Assembly (NCBI RefSeq): GCF_017347585.1
Contig: NZ_AP024480.1
Span: 486,001 to 550,000 of the forward strand
Direction of reading: 5' to 3'
Source: Caldicellulosiruptor diazotrophicus
GTDB lineage: Bacteria; Bacillota; Thermoanaerobacteria; Caldicellulosiruptorales; Caldicellulosiruptoraceae
Length of the DNA stretch: 64,000 nucleotides
The position numbers and the translations under genes are program-made. Of this stretch, positions 18,560 through 28,081 are shown one piece after another (position 1 is the first letter of the stretch; every line of letters begins with the position of its first letter). The notes under the pieces were generated by a model, which did not search any database, had not been told where the DNA came from, and saw only the letters and a list, made by a program, of their open reading frames with translations.

Positions 18560-19411
18560 ATGATAGAAGCAATTAATAAAATCCTGCCTGTAATAGTAAA
18601 GACGCTTGAGAGAGTTCATGATAATAGCTGGAAAATGGATTATAATATTCATGACAGTTATGAACTTATATTCATAAAGAAAGGAAACATTGATTTTTGG
18701 GTAGAGGAAGAAAAAATTGATCTAAAAGCTGGTGACCTTTTGATAATAAAACCCTTTACAAAGCATAAGTTTGAGGTTACAGGTTCGAGCAAGGCTGAAT
18801 TTATTGTAATAGGATTTTATTTAAATCCAGATAGCAAAGCAAAGGTAAATGATCTTAAAGAAATTTATGGCTTTTTAAAAGTTTTAGAAAACATAGCAAA
18901 TAAATTTTACTTTTTTCATGTTCGAAAAAGAAGCAATATTTTCTTTTGTTTAGAATCTATTCTTCATGAGGCAAAAGAAAACAAAAATAGTATTCTTCTT
19001 TATATAAAATGTTTAGAGCTTTTCGTATATATAACACGGGAAGTTGATAGTCTTGAAATGATAAAAAATTACGACTATTCAATGATTGTAAAACATATTA
19101 AAGAATATATTGACAAAAACTACATGGAAGATATAAAAATGGGTGATGTTGCAAAGCGGTTTTTCGTGTCTGAAAGTAGTCTTTCAAGGATATTTAAAAA
19201 CCATTTTGGGGTTTTACCAAAAGAATATTTACTTTCAAAGAGAATAGAAAAGGCAAAAGAGTATCTTACAATTTCAAATCTAAAGATTAGCAATATTGCA
19301 ATGATGTGTGGATTTTCTTCACTTCAGAGGTTTAATGACATTTTCAAAAAGTATACAGGTCTGAGTCCTACCCAGTATCGAAAACAAATTTTACAAGATT
19401 TAAGTGAATAG
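18560..19411 (+). CDS. AraC-family transcriptional regulator
   Basis: 283 residues. The N-terminal half (about 15-110) is a cupin-type sensor (SYELIFIKKGNIDFWVEE, then LKAGDLLIIKPFTKHKFEV). The C-terminal 100 residues form two helix-turn-helices typical of AraC (MGDVAKRFFVSESSLSRIFKNHFG and ISNIAMMCGFSSLQRFNDIFKKYTG). Such proteins usually control sugar-utilisation genes. It follows the flagellar operon after 18 bases without a terminator, so it may be co-transcribed with it. Its target is unknown. Confidence 0.92.
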   Translation: MIEAINKILPVIVKTLERVHDNSWKMDYNIHDSYELIFIKKGNIDFWVEEEKIDLKAGDLLIIKPFTKHKFEVTGSSKAEFIVIGFYLNPDSKAKVNDLKEIYGFLKVLENIANKFYFFHVRKRSNIFFCLESILHEAKENKNSILLYIKCLELFVYITREVDSLEMIKNYDYSMIVKHIKEYIDKNYMEDIKMGDVAKRFFVSESSLSRIFKNHFGVLPKEYLLSKRIEKAKEYLTISNLKISNIAMMCGFSSLQRFNDIFKKYTGLSPTQYRKQILQDLSE

Positions 19412-19531
19412 CGTAATGTAAAAATTAAAGCAGTGAAGAGAAAATGAGAGTCTGAAGAAGATATTTTTATATTTTCCCTTTAAATTCGACGAAAATTGAA
19501 TATAGCGTGCTTTTTTTGGGCAAAATTAAAC

Positions 19532-19561
19532 TTGATTAGAAAAGGAAGAATATACTATAGT
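19532..19561 (+). promoter_or_regulatory. Predicted sigma-A promoter of groESL
   Basis: A -35 TTGATT (19532-19537) and -10 TATAGT (19556-19561) are separated by 18 bases. Transcription would start near 19568, within or just ahead of the CIRCE operator. No other promoter of similar quality is evident in the 215-base gap after the AraC gene. Confidence 0.6.
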
Positions 19562-19572
19562 ATTTATTGTGA

Positions 19573-19599
19573 TTAGCACTCATTCAAAGTGAGTGCTAA
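19573..19599 (+). promoter_or_regulatory. CIRCE operator (HrcA binding site)
   Basis: TTAGCACTC (19573-19581), a nine-base spacer and GAGTGCTAA (19591-19599) make a perfect CIRCE inverted repeat. HrcA binds this element and represses groESL until heat stress occupies GroEL. It lies 28 bases before the groES start and overlaps the expected 5' end of the transcript. Confidence 0.97.
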
Positions 19600-19626
19600 C
19601 AAACTTGAAAAAGGAGGGGAAGTTTA

Positions 19627-19914
19627 ATGAAGATAAGACCAATTGGTGATAGGATTCTAATCAAATTCAAGGAGAGAGAAGAGGTAACAAAGAGCGGTAT
19701 TGTTCTTCCAGATACTGTAAAGGAAAAACCACAGATTGCTGAGGTAATCGAGGTTGGTCCAGGTGGAATTGTTGATGGTGAAAAGGTTGAAATGGTTGTG
19801 AAAAAAGGTGATAAGGTAATTGTAAGCAAATATGCAGGTACAGAAATCAAAATTGATGGTGAAGAATATACAATAATCAGACAAGATGATGTCTTAGCAA
19901 TAATTGAAGATTAA
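19627..19914 (+). CDS. groES: Co-chaperonin GroES (Cpn10)
   Basis: 95 residues, the usual length. It has the start IRPIGDRILIKF, the mobile-loop region (about 17-33, EEVTKSGIVLPDTV) and the later GDKVIVSKYAGTEIKIDGEEY motif. It caps the GroEL ring. A strong AAGGAGGGG site precedes the ATG. It is controlled by the CIRCE element upstream and co-transcribed with groEL. Confidence 0.98.
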   Translation: MKIRPIGDRILIKFKEREEVTKSGIVLPDTVKEKPQIAEVIEVGPGGIVDGEKVEMVVKKGDKVIVSKYAGTEIKIDGEEYTIIRQDDVLAIIED

Positions 19915-19919
19915 TTTGA

Positions 19920-21563
<1,644 letters not shown>

Positions 21564-21570
21564 TTTCAAA

Positions 21571-21609
21571 AATAAAGGCTGCCATGATTGGCAGCCTTTA
21601 TTTTTTTTT
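21571..21609 (+). terminator. Rho-independent terminator of groESL
   Basis: The stem AAAGGCTGCCA (21574-21584) pairs with TGGCAGCCTTT (21589-21599) around a TGAT loop and can extend by three A-T pairs. A run of T follows to 21609. Confidence 0.93.
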
Positions 21610-21617
21610 GATATAAT
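21609..21617 (+). promoter_or_regulatory. Possible extended -10 promoter for the HAD-DUF362-cheX operon
   Basis: TGATATAAT (21609-21617) is an extended -10 sequence right at the end of the groESL terminator T-tract. No good -35 is present at the expected spacing, since the terminator stem occupies it. The next gene starts 52 bases downstream. Confidence 0.4.
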
Positions 21618-21668
21618 AAATTGTAACAAATTATTTTTAAAATTTATTAATATAGGTGAAGGTAAAAG

Positions 21669-22508
21669 ATGTACAAACTTATTGCAATTGACCTTGACAT
21701 GACACTTTTAGACAGAAACAAAAATATCTCTTACAGGAACAAAAAAGCTATTGAGCTTGCAAAGAAAAAAGGTGTGAAGATTGTTCTGTGCTCAGGAAGA
21801 ATCCTCAAAGGCGTGATGTATTTTGCAAAGGTTTTAGGACTTTATGACCAGGTTATTGTTGCCTGCAACGGTGCAATTGTGCGAGACCTCAAGAAAAATA
21901 AAGATATCTACTATATAGGTCTTGAGAATGAAAAGAGTCTGGAAATTGCCAGAATTTGCAAAGAAAATGACATCTATTATCATTACTATTTCCAGGACAC
22001 AATGATAGCAAGAAGGCTTGATTATTCATCTAAATTTTATTACGAAAAGAATAAGGAACTTCCTGAAGAAGAGAGAATTAATATCATAATTGACGATTCT
22101 GAAAATACCCTTAAAGCCTGCGCTGATTTAATCACCAAATTTGTTATTATTGACGCTGATTTGAAAAAAGTAGACTATGTAAGGAAAATAATAGAGAGAG
22201 AAATTTCAGGTATTGAAACCACAAAATCAGACATTAACATTTTAGAAGTTATGAAAGAAGGAGTTAACAAGAAGAGTGCACTTGAATTTGTCTGTTCTTA
22301 TTTAGGAATAGCACCAGAGGAAGTGATGGCAATAGGTGATAATGAAAATGACCTTGAGATGATTGAATTTGCCGGGCTTGGTATTGCAATGGAGAATGCT
22401 ATTGAAGAACTTAAAGAAATAGCTGATTATGTGACGAACTCTTACGATGATGATGGGGTGGCAAGAGCAATAGAAAAGTTTGTTTTGGGGGAAACAATTA
22501 ATGTGTAA
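21669..22508 (+). CDS. Cof-type HAD-superfamily phosphatase
   Basis: 279 residues. HAD motif I is DLDMTLLD (about 8-15), motif II is VLCSGR, the Lys is K-containing (VNKKSALEFV) and motif III is AIGDNENDLEMIEFAG. The cap between motifs II and III is of the Cof type. Such enzymes dephosphorylate sugar phosphates, FMN or similar small molecules. The usual Gly after the second Asp of motif I is Met here. A paralogue lies at 35431. It overlaps the next gene by 8 bases. Confidence 0.9.
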   Translation: MYKLIAIDLDMTLLDRNKNISYRNKKAIELAKKKGVKIVLCSGRILKGVMYFAKVLGLYDQVIVACNGAIVRDLKKNKDIYYIGLENEKSLEIARICKENDIYYHYYFQDTMIARRLDYSSKFYYEKNKELPEEERINIIIDDSENTLKACADLITKFVIIDADLKKVDYVRKIIEREISGIETTKSDINILEVMKEGVNKKSALEFVCSYLGIAPEEVMAIGDNENDLEMIEFAGLGIAMENAIEELKEIADYVTNSYDDDGVARAIEKFVLGETINV

Positions 22509-23628
22509 GGTTGCGATTGTAAAGTGTGATACATATAACCTTCAGAATGTGAAAGATGCAATTTTAAAGGGTATAAACCTAATAGGTTGTGAAATTCCAA
22601 AAAAAGATTGCGTACTTGTAAAACCGAATCTTCTCATGAAAAAAAGCCCTGAAGATGCTGTTACCACCCATCCTACTGTTGTTCAGGCAACAGTAGAAAT
22701 TATTAAAGAGAAAGTAGCAAAGGTTATAATAGCCGACAGTCCAGGTGGTCCGTACACCAAAAAGAGGCTTGAAAATATATACCAGGCTGCAGGAATTAAA
22801 GTACTTGAAAATCTTGAAAATGTTTATTTAAACTATGATACGTCTTATAGAGACCTTAATGTCGAAAGGTCAACTTTTAAAAAACTTTCATTGATATCCC
22901 CATACTTTGAAAGCCAGGGAATCATAAATCTTCCAAAACTTAAAACCCATCAGATGGCAGTCTTCACAGGTGCTGTTAAGAATTTGTTTGGGCTTGTCCC
23001 AGGTGGACAGAAAGCTGAGATGCATTTTAGGTTCCAGGATGTTAGAAGATTTATGGAGATGCTAATTGAAATCTTCATAGTAGCAAAGCCAATGTTAAAT
23101 ATTATGGACGGTATTGTTGCAATGGAAGGAGAAGGACCGTCGGCAGGAAAACCTAAAAAGCTTGGAATTTTGCTAATATCCGAGGATGCAATTGCTTTGG
23201 ATTATGTGGCTTGTAAGATTATTGGGCTTGACATAAAAGATGTTCCTCTTTTGGAGGTGGCAAAGGAGAAAGGACTTTTAAATCCTGATGAGGTTGAGAT
23301 TGTTGGTGAGATGATTGAAGATGTTGCACCATCGAGTTTTGAACTCGTCTTAAGACCCGAGATTTCTTTTGTGAAAGGAAGGCTTCCACAGTTTTTGTCA
23401 AGGTTTTTGGATAGTTTTCTCTCACCTAGACCAGTTTTCGACAGAAATATTTGTATAGGTTGTGCAGAGTGTTTCAACGCTTGTCCAGCTCAGGCTATTG
23501 AGATGAAGAGCAGAAAAGCGTACCTCGATTTGAAAAAATGTATAAAATGCTATTGCTGTCACGAACTTTGTCCTGCAAAGGCAATAAAAATCAAAAGATC
23601 ATTCCTATTTGAAAAGATACTAAAATGA
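22501..23628 (+). CDS. DUF362 protein with C-terminal 2[4Fe-4S] ferredoxin domain
   Basis: 375 residues from ATG 22501, overlapping the HAD stop. The DUF362 domain (about 1-300) shows VLVKPNLLMKKSPEDAVTTHP, DSPGGPYTKKRLENIY and LPKLKTHQMAVFTGAVKNLFG. The C-terminus has two ferredoxin clusters, CIGCAECFNACPAQAIEM and CIKCYCCHELCPAKAI. DUF362-ferredoxin proteins are common in anaerobes and probably take part in redox or metal-centre chemistry, but no reaction is established for this one. A shorter relative is at 45693. Confidence 0.88.
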   Translation: MCKVAIVKCDTYNLQNVKDAILKGINLIGCEIPKKDCVLVKPNLLMKKSPEDAVTTHPTVVQATVEIIKEKVAKVIIADSPGGPYTKKRLENIYQAAGIKVLENLENVYLNYDTSYRDLNVERSTFKKLSLISPYFESQGIINLPKLKTHQMAVFTGAVKNLFGLVPGGQKAEMHFRFQDVRRFMEMLIEIFIVAKPMLNIMDGIVAMEGEGPSAGKPKKLGILLISEDAIALDYVACKIIGLDIKDVPLLEVAKEKGLLNPDEVEIVGEMIEDVAPSSFELVLRPEISFVKGRLPQFLSRFLDSFLSPRPVFDRNICIGCAECFNACPAQAIEMKSRKAYLDLKKCIKCYCCHELCPAKAIKIKRSFLFEKILK

Positions 23629-23631
23629 AGA

Positions 23632-23689
23632 AAGGAGGAAAGTCTTGTATTCTGCCAAGTAAAATGGCAGGGTAACAAGGCAATTTTGG
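23632..23689 (+). promoter_or_regulatory. cheX leader: strong SD, five-codon mini-ORF and hairpin
   Basis: A near-perfect AAAGGAGG (23631-23638) stands six bases before TTG 23645, which opens a five-codon frame ending at TAA 23660-23662, in phase with cheX. The same bases form a hairpin: CTTGT (23644-23648) with ACAAG (23675-23679), and CTGCCA (23652-23657) with TGGCAG (23665-23670), joined by A-U and G-U pairs and one bulged A. The 3' arm covers much of the weak cheX ribosome site. A translation-dependent switch is possible. Confidence 0.45.
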
Positions 23690-24166
23690 ATGGCAAATGT
23701 AAATGTTGAATACATCAATCCATTTATACAAGCGAGCCAGCAAGTACTAAGACAGGTTGCAAACATTGACTTTAAGCTTGGGAAAGTATACATTAAAGAA
23801 CCAACATATAAAGTTGACCAAGTTGTTGTTATAATTGGAATGACAGGGAATATAAAAGGACAAGTAAACTTTTGCATGTCAATTGAAACAGCTAAAAATA
23901 TTGCATCAATGATGATGGGAGGATATCCTGTATCAGAATTTGATGAGCTTGCCAAAAGTGCGATTGGTGAGATGGCAAATATGATTATGGGTAATAGTTC
24001 AACACTTTTTTCACAAAAAGGATTGAAGGTTGAGATAACACCCCCTTCAATTTTAATAGGTGAGAACATGACGCTCAGCACATCTAAAATGATAAACATA
24101 TGTGTTCCGCTTTTACTTGACAACGGGGATAAAATTGATTTGGATGTTGCGTTCATGGAAAACTAA
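23690..24166 (+). CDS. cheX: CheY-P phosphatase CheX
   Basis: 158 residues. The CheX fold is marked by the single active-site motif with E94 and N97 (SAIGEMANMIMGNSS) and a beta-rich end (INICVPLLLDNGDKIDLDVAF). It removes phosphate from CheY-P, a third such enzyme here besides CheC and FliY. It sits in an operon with metabolic genes, away from the fla/che cluster. The ATG at 23690 has only a weak AAGG nearby, partly inside the leader hairpin. Confidence 0.9.
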   Translation: MANVNVEYINPFIQASQQVLRQVANIDFKLGKVYIKEPTYKVDQVVVIIGMTGNIKGQVNFCMSIETAKNIASMMMGGYPVSEFDELAKSAIGEMANMIMGNSSTLFSQKGLKVEITPPSILIGENMTLSTSKMINICVPLLLDNGDKIDLDVAFMEN

Positions 24167-24196
24167 ATGACGAAAGGGGGAGTGTTGTTCTATATT

Positions 24197-24661
24197 ATGC
24201 CAATAAACATTGTGTTACATGAACCTGAAATTCCATACAATACAGGAAACATTGCAAGAACGTGTGCATGTACAGGAAGCAAGCTCCATCTTATAGAGCC
24301 TCTTGGTTTTTCATTGGAAGATAAGTACTTGAAAAGAGCAGGTCTTGACTACTGGCAGTATTTGGATGTAAAGATATACAAGGATTTGAATGACTTTTTT
24401 GAAAAAAACAGAGGAGCAACCATTTTCTATTTTTCTACCAAAGGCAAACAATATTATACCCAGGCGCTATATGAAGACAATTGCTATCTTATGTTTGGCA
24501 AAGAAACAGCTGGTCTTCCTCAGTGGCTGATTGAACAGAACATACATAGGACTTACAGAATACCTATGATAAGCGATGTGAGGTCTTTAAATCTTTCAAA
24601 TTCGGTTGCTATTGTTTTATATGAAGCTCTCAGACAGCTTGGCTTTCCTAATCTTGTCTAG
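24197..24661 (+). CDS. trmL: tRNA (cytidine/uridine-2'-O)-methyltransferase TrmL
   Basis: 154 residues from ATG 24197, where family members begin (MPINIVLHEPEIPYNTGN); in-frame starts at ATG 24167 and TTG 24185 are possible and the latter has the better-spaced GGGGGAG. SPOUT-class motifs are present: NTGNIARTCACTG, MFGKETAGLP and IPMISDVRSLNLSNSVAI, which make the knot that binds SAM. It methylates the ribose of the wobble base 34 in leucine tRNAs. Confidence 0.93.
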   Translation: MPINIVLHEPEIPYNTGNIARTCACTGSKLHLIEPLGFSLEDKYLKRAGLDYWQYLDVKIYKDLNDFFEKNRGATIFYFSTKGKQYYTQALYEDNCYLMFGKETAGLPQWLIEQNIHRTYRIPMISDVRSLNLSNSVAIVLYEALRQLGFPNLV

Positions 24662-24688
24662 TCCATAGAGATAAAAGGGGGATTTTAA

Positions 24689-25531
24689 ATGGGTGTTACT
24701 ATAGTTACAGATTCGACGTGTGATTTGAGCCCTCAGATGCTAAATGAATTTGGTATCAAAATGGTACCATTAAAGGTTTTTTTTGAAGACGAAGTTTATA
24801 AAGACTGGGTAGAAATTACACCTGAAACGTTTTACAAAAAATTAACATCATCAACAGTTCTTCCAAGAACATCTCAACCAAGCCCGGAAGAGTTTTTGGA
24901 TATATTTAAACAAGAGATTGAAAATGGTAATGAGATTGTATCAATTCATCTTTCATCAAAACTATCAGGGACTTATAATTCTGCATGTTTGGCTAGAGAC
25001 ATGTTAGATTCTCAAAAGGTTTTTGTTATTGATGGTAAAAGCGCATCGATAGGTACTGGAGTTTTAGCTATTTTAGCTAAAAGGTTAGCAGATGAAGGTA
25101 TGCCAGCAAAAGATATAGCTTCATTTATAATACAAAAAACAAATACTATAAGACATATTTTTGCGGTTGAAACCTTAGAATATCTCAAAAAAGGCGGAAG
25201 AATATCACCTGCAAAGGCAACTATCGGTAATATTTTAAACATAAAACCTATTCTTCATATAGTTGACGGAGTGGTTGAGCCACTTGATAAAGTAAGGGGC
25301 ATGAAAAGAGCTTTGCCAAGAATAATTGAAGAGGTAAATAAAAAAGGATTGGACCTTAAAAATCAGGTTTGTGGTTTTTGTTATGCAGGTGATTTAAGTG
25401 AAGTTGAGGAACTTATAAATACAATAAAACAGGAAATTTCGCCTGGCGAGCTTATCGTAACTCAAATAGGTAGCGTAATAGGCACATATGTTGGACCTGG
25501 GACGTTTGCTTTTATTTTCTTTGAGGAATAA
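24689..25531 (+). CDS. DegV family fatty-acid-binding protein
   Basis: 280 residues. It begins VTIVTDSTCDLSPQM and has the lipid-headgroup motif SIHLSSKLSGTYNSA (about 88-102) and LEYLKKGGRI. DegV/FakB proteins bind fatty acids and present them to the FakA kinase. FakA is not in this window, so whether this is a true FakB cannot be said. It is the last gene of the operon that starts with the HAD gene, and a hairpin follows. Confidence 0.93.
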   Translation: MGVTIVTDSTCDLSPQMLNEFGIKMVPLKVFFEDEVYKDWVEITPETFYKKLTSSTVLPRTSQPSPEEFLDIFKQEIENGNEIVSIHLSSKLSGTYNSACLARDMLDSQKVFVIDGKSASIGTGVLAILAKRLADEGMPAKDIASFIIQKTNTIRHIFAVETLEYLKKGGRISPAKATIGNILNIKPILHIVDGVVEPLDKVRGMKRALPRIIEEVNKKGLDLKNQVCGFCYAGDLSEVEELINTIKQEISPGELIVTQIGSVIGTYVGPGTFAFIFFEE

Positions 25532-25557
25532 TAGAATTTAAGATTTTTAAGCTTTTC

Positions 25558-25590
25558 AGCTACAGGGTAGCCTGTAGCTTATTGTATTTT
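25558..25590 (+). terminator. Probable terminator after the DegV gene
   Basis: AGCTACAGG (25558-25566) pairs with CCTGTAGCT (25571-25579) around GTAG, followed by a broken T-rich tract (TATTGTATTTTTAT). Confidence 0.7.
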
Positions 25591-25617
25591 TATATAAAGA
25601 AGAGGTGGAGGACAAAA

Positions 25618-27459
25618 GTGGTTGTAAAAGACAAGGTATTTAAACTGCTCTATGATGTCGAAAAACCGGGAAGATATATCGGCAACGAAATAAACATGAT
25701 AAAAAAAGACCCTAAAAAGGTGGATGTTAGATTTGCATTTTGCTTTCCGGACGTATATGAAATAGGCATGTCTAACTTGGGACTTAAGATTTTGTATCAT
25801 CTTTTGAATGAAAGAGAAGATGTATACTGCGAAAGGGCTTTTATGCCATGGATTGATATGCAAAAGAGGATGAAAAAAGAGGGAATAAAACTATTCTCAC
25901 TTGAAACTTTTACTGAACTTGATAGATTTGATATATTAGGATTTTCTCTTTCATATGAGATGAGCTATACAAATGTTTTGAAGATGCTTGAACTTTGTGG
26001 TCTTCCTCTTGAAAGTCAAAAAAGAGAAAAGGGAATGCCAATTGTGATTGCGGGTGGTCCATGTACGTACAATCCAGAACCTTTGTGGGAATTTGTTGAT
26101 GTGTTTGTTATTGGTGAGGGTGAAGAAGTCATTTTGGAGATTATTGATCTTTTTAAAAGATATAAATTTTCAAACATGACAAAAAAAGAATTTTTATTTG
26201 AATGTGCATCTATTGAGGGCTGTTATGTTCCTTCGCTTTACAATGTTGAATATAACAAAGATGGTATTATAAAATCTATAACACCTGTATCTGAAAATGT
26301 GCCCAAGAAAGTAAGAAAAAGAATTGTAAAAGATTTAGATACAAGCTATTTTCCAACAAAAATGATAACTCCTCTTATAGAAGTTGTTCATGATAGAATA
26401 ACTCTGGAAATTTTTAGAGGGTGTGCGAGAGGGTGTAGGTTTTGCCAGGCAGGTGTAATATACAGACCTGTTAGATTCAGAAAAGCAGAAAAGATTTTAC
26501 AGTATGCAAAAGAACTTGTTGAAAATTGCGGATGCAATGAGATAACTCTTGTATCCCTTAGCACAAGTGATTATCCGGATATAGATAAGCTTGCAAGAGA
26601 AATTTTGAAATTTGCAGAAGAGAAAAAAGTAAACATTTCTCTGCCATCTTTAAGGCTTGATTCTACCTCTTTGGACCTTTTGAAAGAAGTTGAAAAAGTT
26701 AGAAAGCCTACACTAACTTTTGCGCCCGAGGCAGGAACACAGAGACTAAGGGATATTATAAACAAGAATATAAAAGATGAAGATATATACTCTACAGTCA
26801 AGCTTGCGTTTGAAAGAGGGTTTCAGAATATAAAACTTTATTTCATGCTTGGTCTTCCACTTGAAGAAGATAAAGATGTTCTTGGGATATATACAATAGC
26901 AAAGAATATAAGGGAAATTTACAAGGAACTTGGGTTTAAAAAGAAGGTTAGAATAACAGTATCCACATCCTTTTTTGTACCAAAACCACACACGCCCTTT
27001 CAGTGGGAAGCACAAGATAGTATTGAAAACATGCAAAGAAAGATGAAACTTTTAAAAGAAAACCTCAAAAGGGTAAAGGATGTTGAGTATAGCTGGCATG
27101 ATTTTTATCTTAGTAAACTTGAAGCGGTACTTTCACGAGGAGACAGAAGACTTTCAAGGGTGATTAAAGGAGCAGTTGCTCTTGGTTGCCAGTTTGACGA
27201 CTGGGGTGAGTTTTTTGATTTTTCAAAGTGGGAAAAGGCATTTGTGGGAGAAAATATCGACTGGAAGTTTTACTCTGACCGGAAAAGAGACTTTGATGAG
27301 GTTTTGCCATGGGACATTATCGACACAGGTGTGACCAAGGAGTTTTTAAAGAAAGAGTGTCTTTTGGCATATGAAGCAAAAACCACAAGTTCGTGTTTTG
27401 AAAGATGCATGGGTTGTGGTGTAGCTTCTTTTCGAGGGGGAATTTGTGTTGGCAAATAG
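25618..27459 (+). CDS. B12-binding-like radical SAM protein (TIGR03960 type)
   Basis: 613 residues from GTG 25618, six bases after GGTGGAGG; the in-frame ATG at 25582 falls in the upstream terminator tail and is unlikely. The N-terminal region (about 1-200) is cobalamin-binding-like (PDVYEIGMSNLGLKILYHLL, then VIAGGPCTYNPEPL). The radical SAM domain carries CARGCRFCQAG, the CxxxCxxC [4Fe-4S] motif. A Cys cluster (CFERCMGCGVAS) lies at the C-terminus. It overlaps the DUF2344 gene, with which it is nearly always paired. Substrate is unknown. Confidence 0.9.
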   Translation: MVVKDKVFKLLYDVEKPGRYIGNEINMIKKDPKKVDVRFAFCFPDVYEIGMSNLGLKILYHLLNEREDVYCERAFMPWIDMQKRMKKEGIKLFSLETFTELDRFDILGFSLSYEMSYTNVLKMLELCGLPLESQKREKGMPIVIAGGPCTYNPEPLWEFVDVFVIGEGEEVILEIIDLFKRYKFSNMTKKEFLFECASIEGCYVPSLYNVEYNKDGIIKSITPVSENVPKKVRKRIVKDLDTSYFPTKMITPLIEVVHDRITLEIFRGCARGCRFCQAGVIYRPVRFRKAEKILQYAKELVENCGCNEITLVSLSTSDYPDIDKLAREILKFAEEKKVNISLPSLRLDSTSLDLLKEVEKVRKPTLTFAPEAGTQRLRDIINKNIKDEDIYSTVKLAFERGFQNIKLYFMLGLPLEEDKDVLGIYTIAKNIREIYKELGFKKKVRITVSTSFFVPKPHTPFQWEAQDSIENMQRKMKLLKENLKRVKDVEYSWHDFYLSKLEAVLSRGDRRLSRVIKGAVALGCQFDDWGEFFDFSKWEKAFVGENIDWKFYSDRKRDFDEVLPWDIIDTGVTKEFLKKECLLAYEAKTTSSCFERCMGCGVASFRGGICVGK

Positions 27460-28081
27460 ATACAGGTTTTATTTCTCACGAGATTTACCAGCAGCGTTTA
27501 TATCCCATCTTGACATGACAAGGTTATTTGAAAGGTTATTTAGAAGGCTAAATATAAAACTTAAGTTTACACAGGGATTCAACCCACACCCAAAAATAGT
27601 TTTTATTCTTCCAATGCCAGTTGGGCTTTGTTCAAAAGAAGAGATATTTGAAGTTGAATGTGAGCAGGAACTTGAGAACAGTATCATTGATAGTTTCAAT
27701 AAAGTGTTGCCAGAAGGATTAAAAATGTTGAAAGTTGAGCTGGCTACTGATAAAATACAAGTAAGTGATATGTATTATCAATGTTTTGTTGAAGTTGAGG
27801 AAGAATTTTGTAAGTACTTTGAGGAGTTTATGAAAAAAAATCCTGCTGTAAAGAAAGAAAAAGAAGGCAAAGTAACAATAAAAAAGATTTTCGATTTTCT
27901 TTTGAACTATGAGTGTGAAAGAGAAGATAAAACTGTAAAAATAAGCTTTCATATAAACGTTTTGAATGGAAGCTATATAAAACCAGAAGATATATTAAGA
28001 GAATTTTTGCAAGAGTATAATATTGAGTGTAGAATAGTTAAGGTTGAAAGGGTAAAAGTTAACTATAAAAGGGTGATATAA
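27446..28081 (+). CDS. DUF2344/TIGR03936 protein, partner of the radical SAM gene
   Basis: 211 residues from GTG 27446, behind GAGGGGG. It opens with RYRFYFSRDLPAAFISHLDMTRLFERLFRR, the typical family start, and has the GFNPHPKIVF motif. It overlaps the radical SAM gene by 14 bases; in some bacteria the two are fused. Its own stop overlaps the RNase G start (TAATG). A role in RNA or ribosome biology is suggested by the neighbours RNase G and EF-P, but the function is not known. Confidence 0.88.
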   Translation: MLANRYRFYFSRDLPAAFISHLDMTRLFERLFRRLNIKLKFTQGFNPHPKIVFILPMPVGLCSKEEIFEVECEQELENSIIDSFNKVLPEGLKMLKVELATDKIQVSDMYYQCFVEVEEEFCKYFEEFMKKNPAVKKEKEGKVTIKKIFDFLLNYECEREDKTVKISFHINVLNGSYIKPEDILREFLQEYNIECRIVKVERVKVNYKRVI

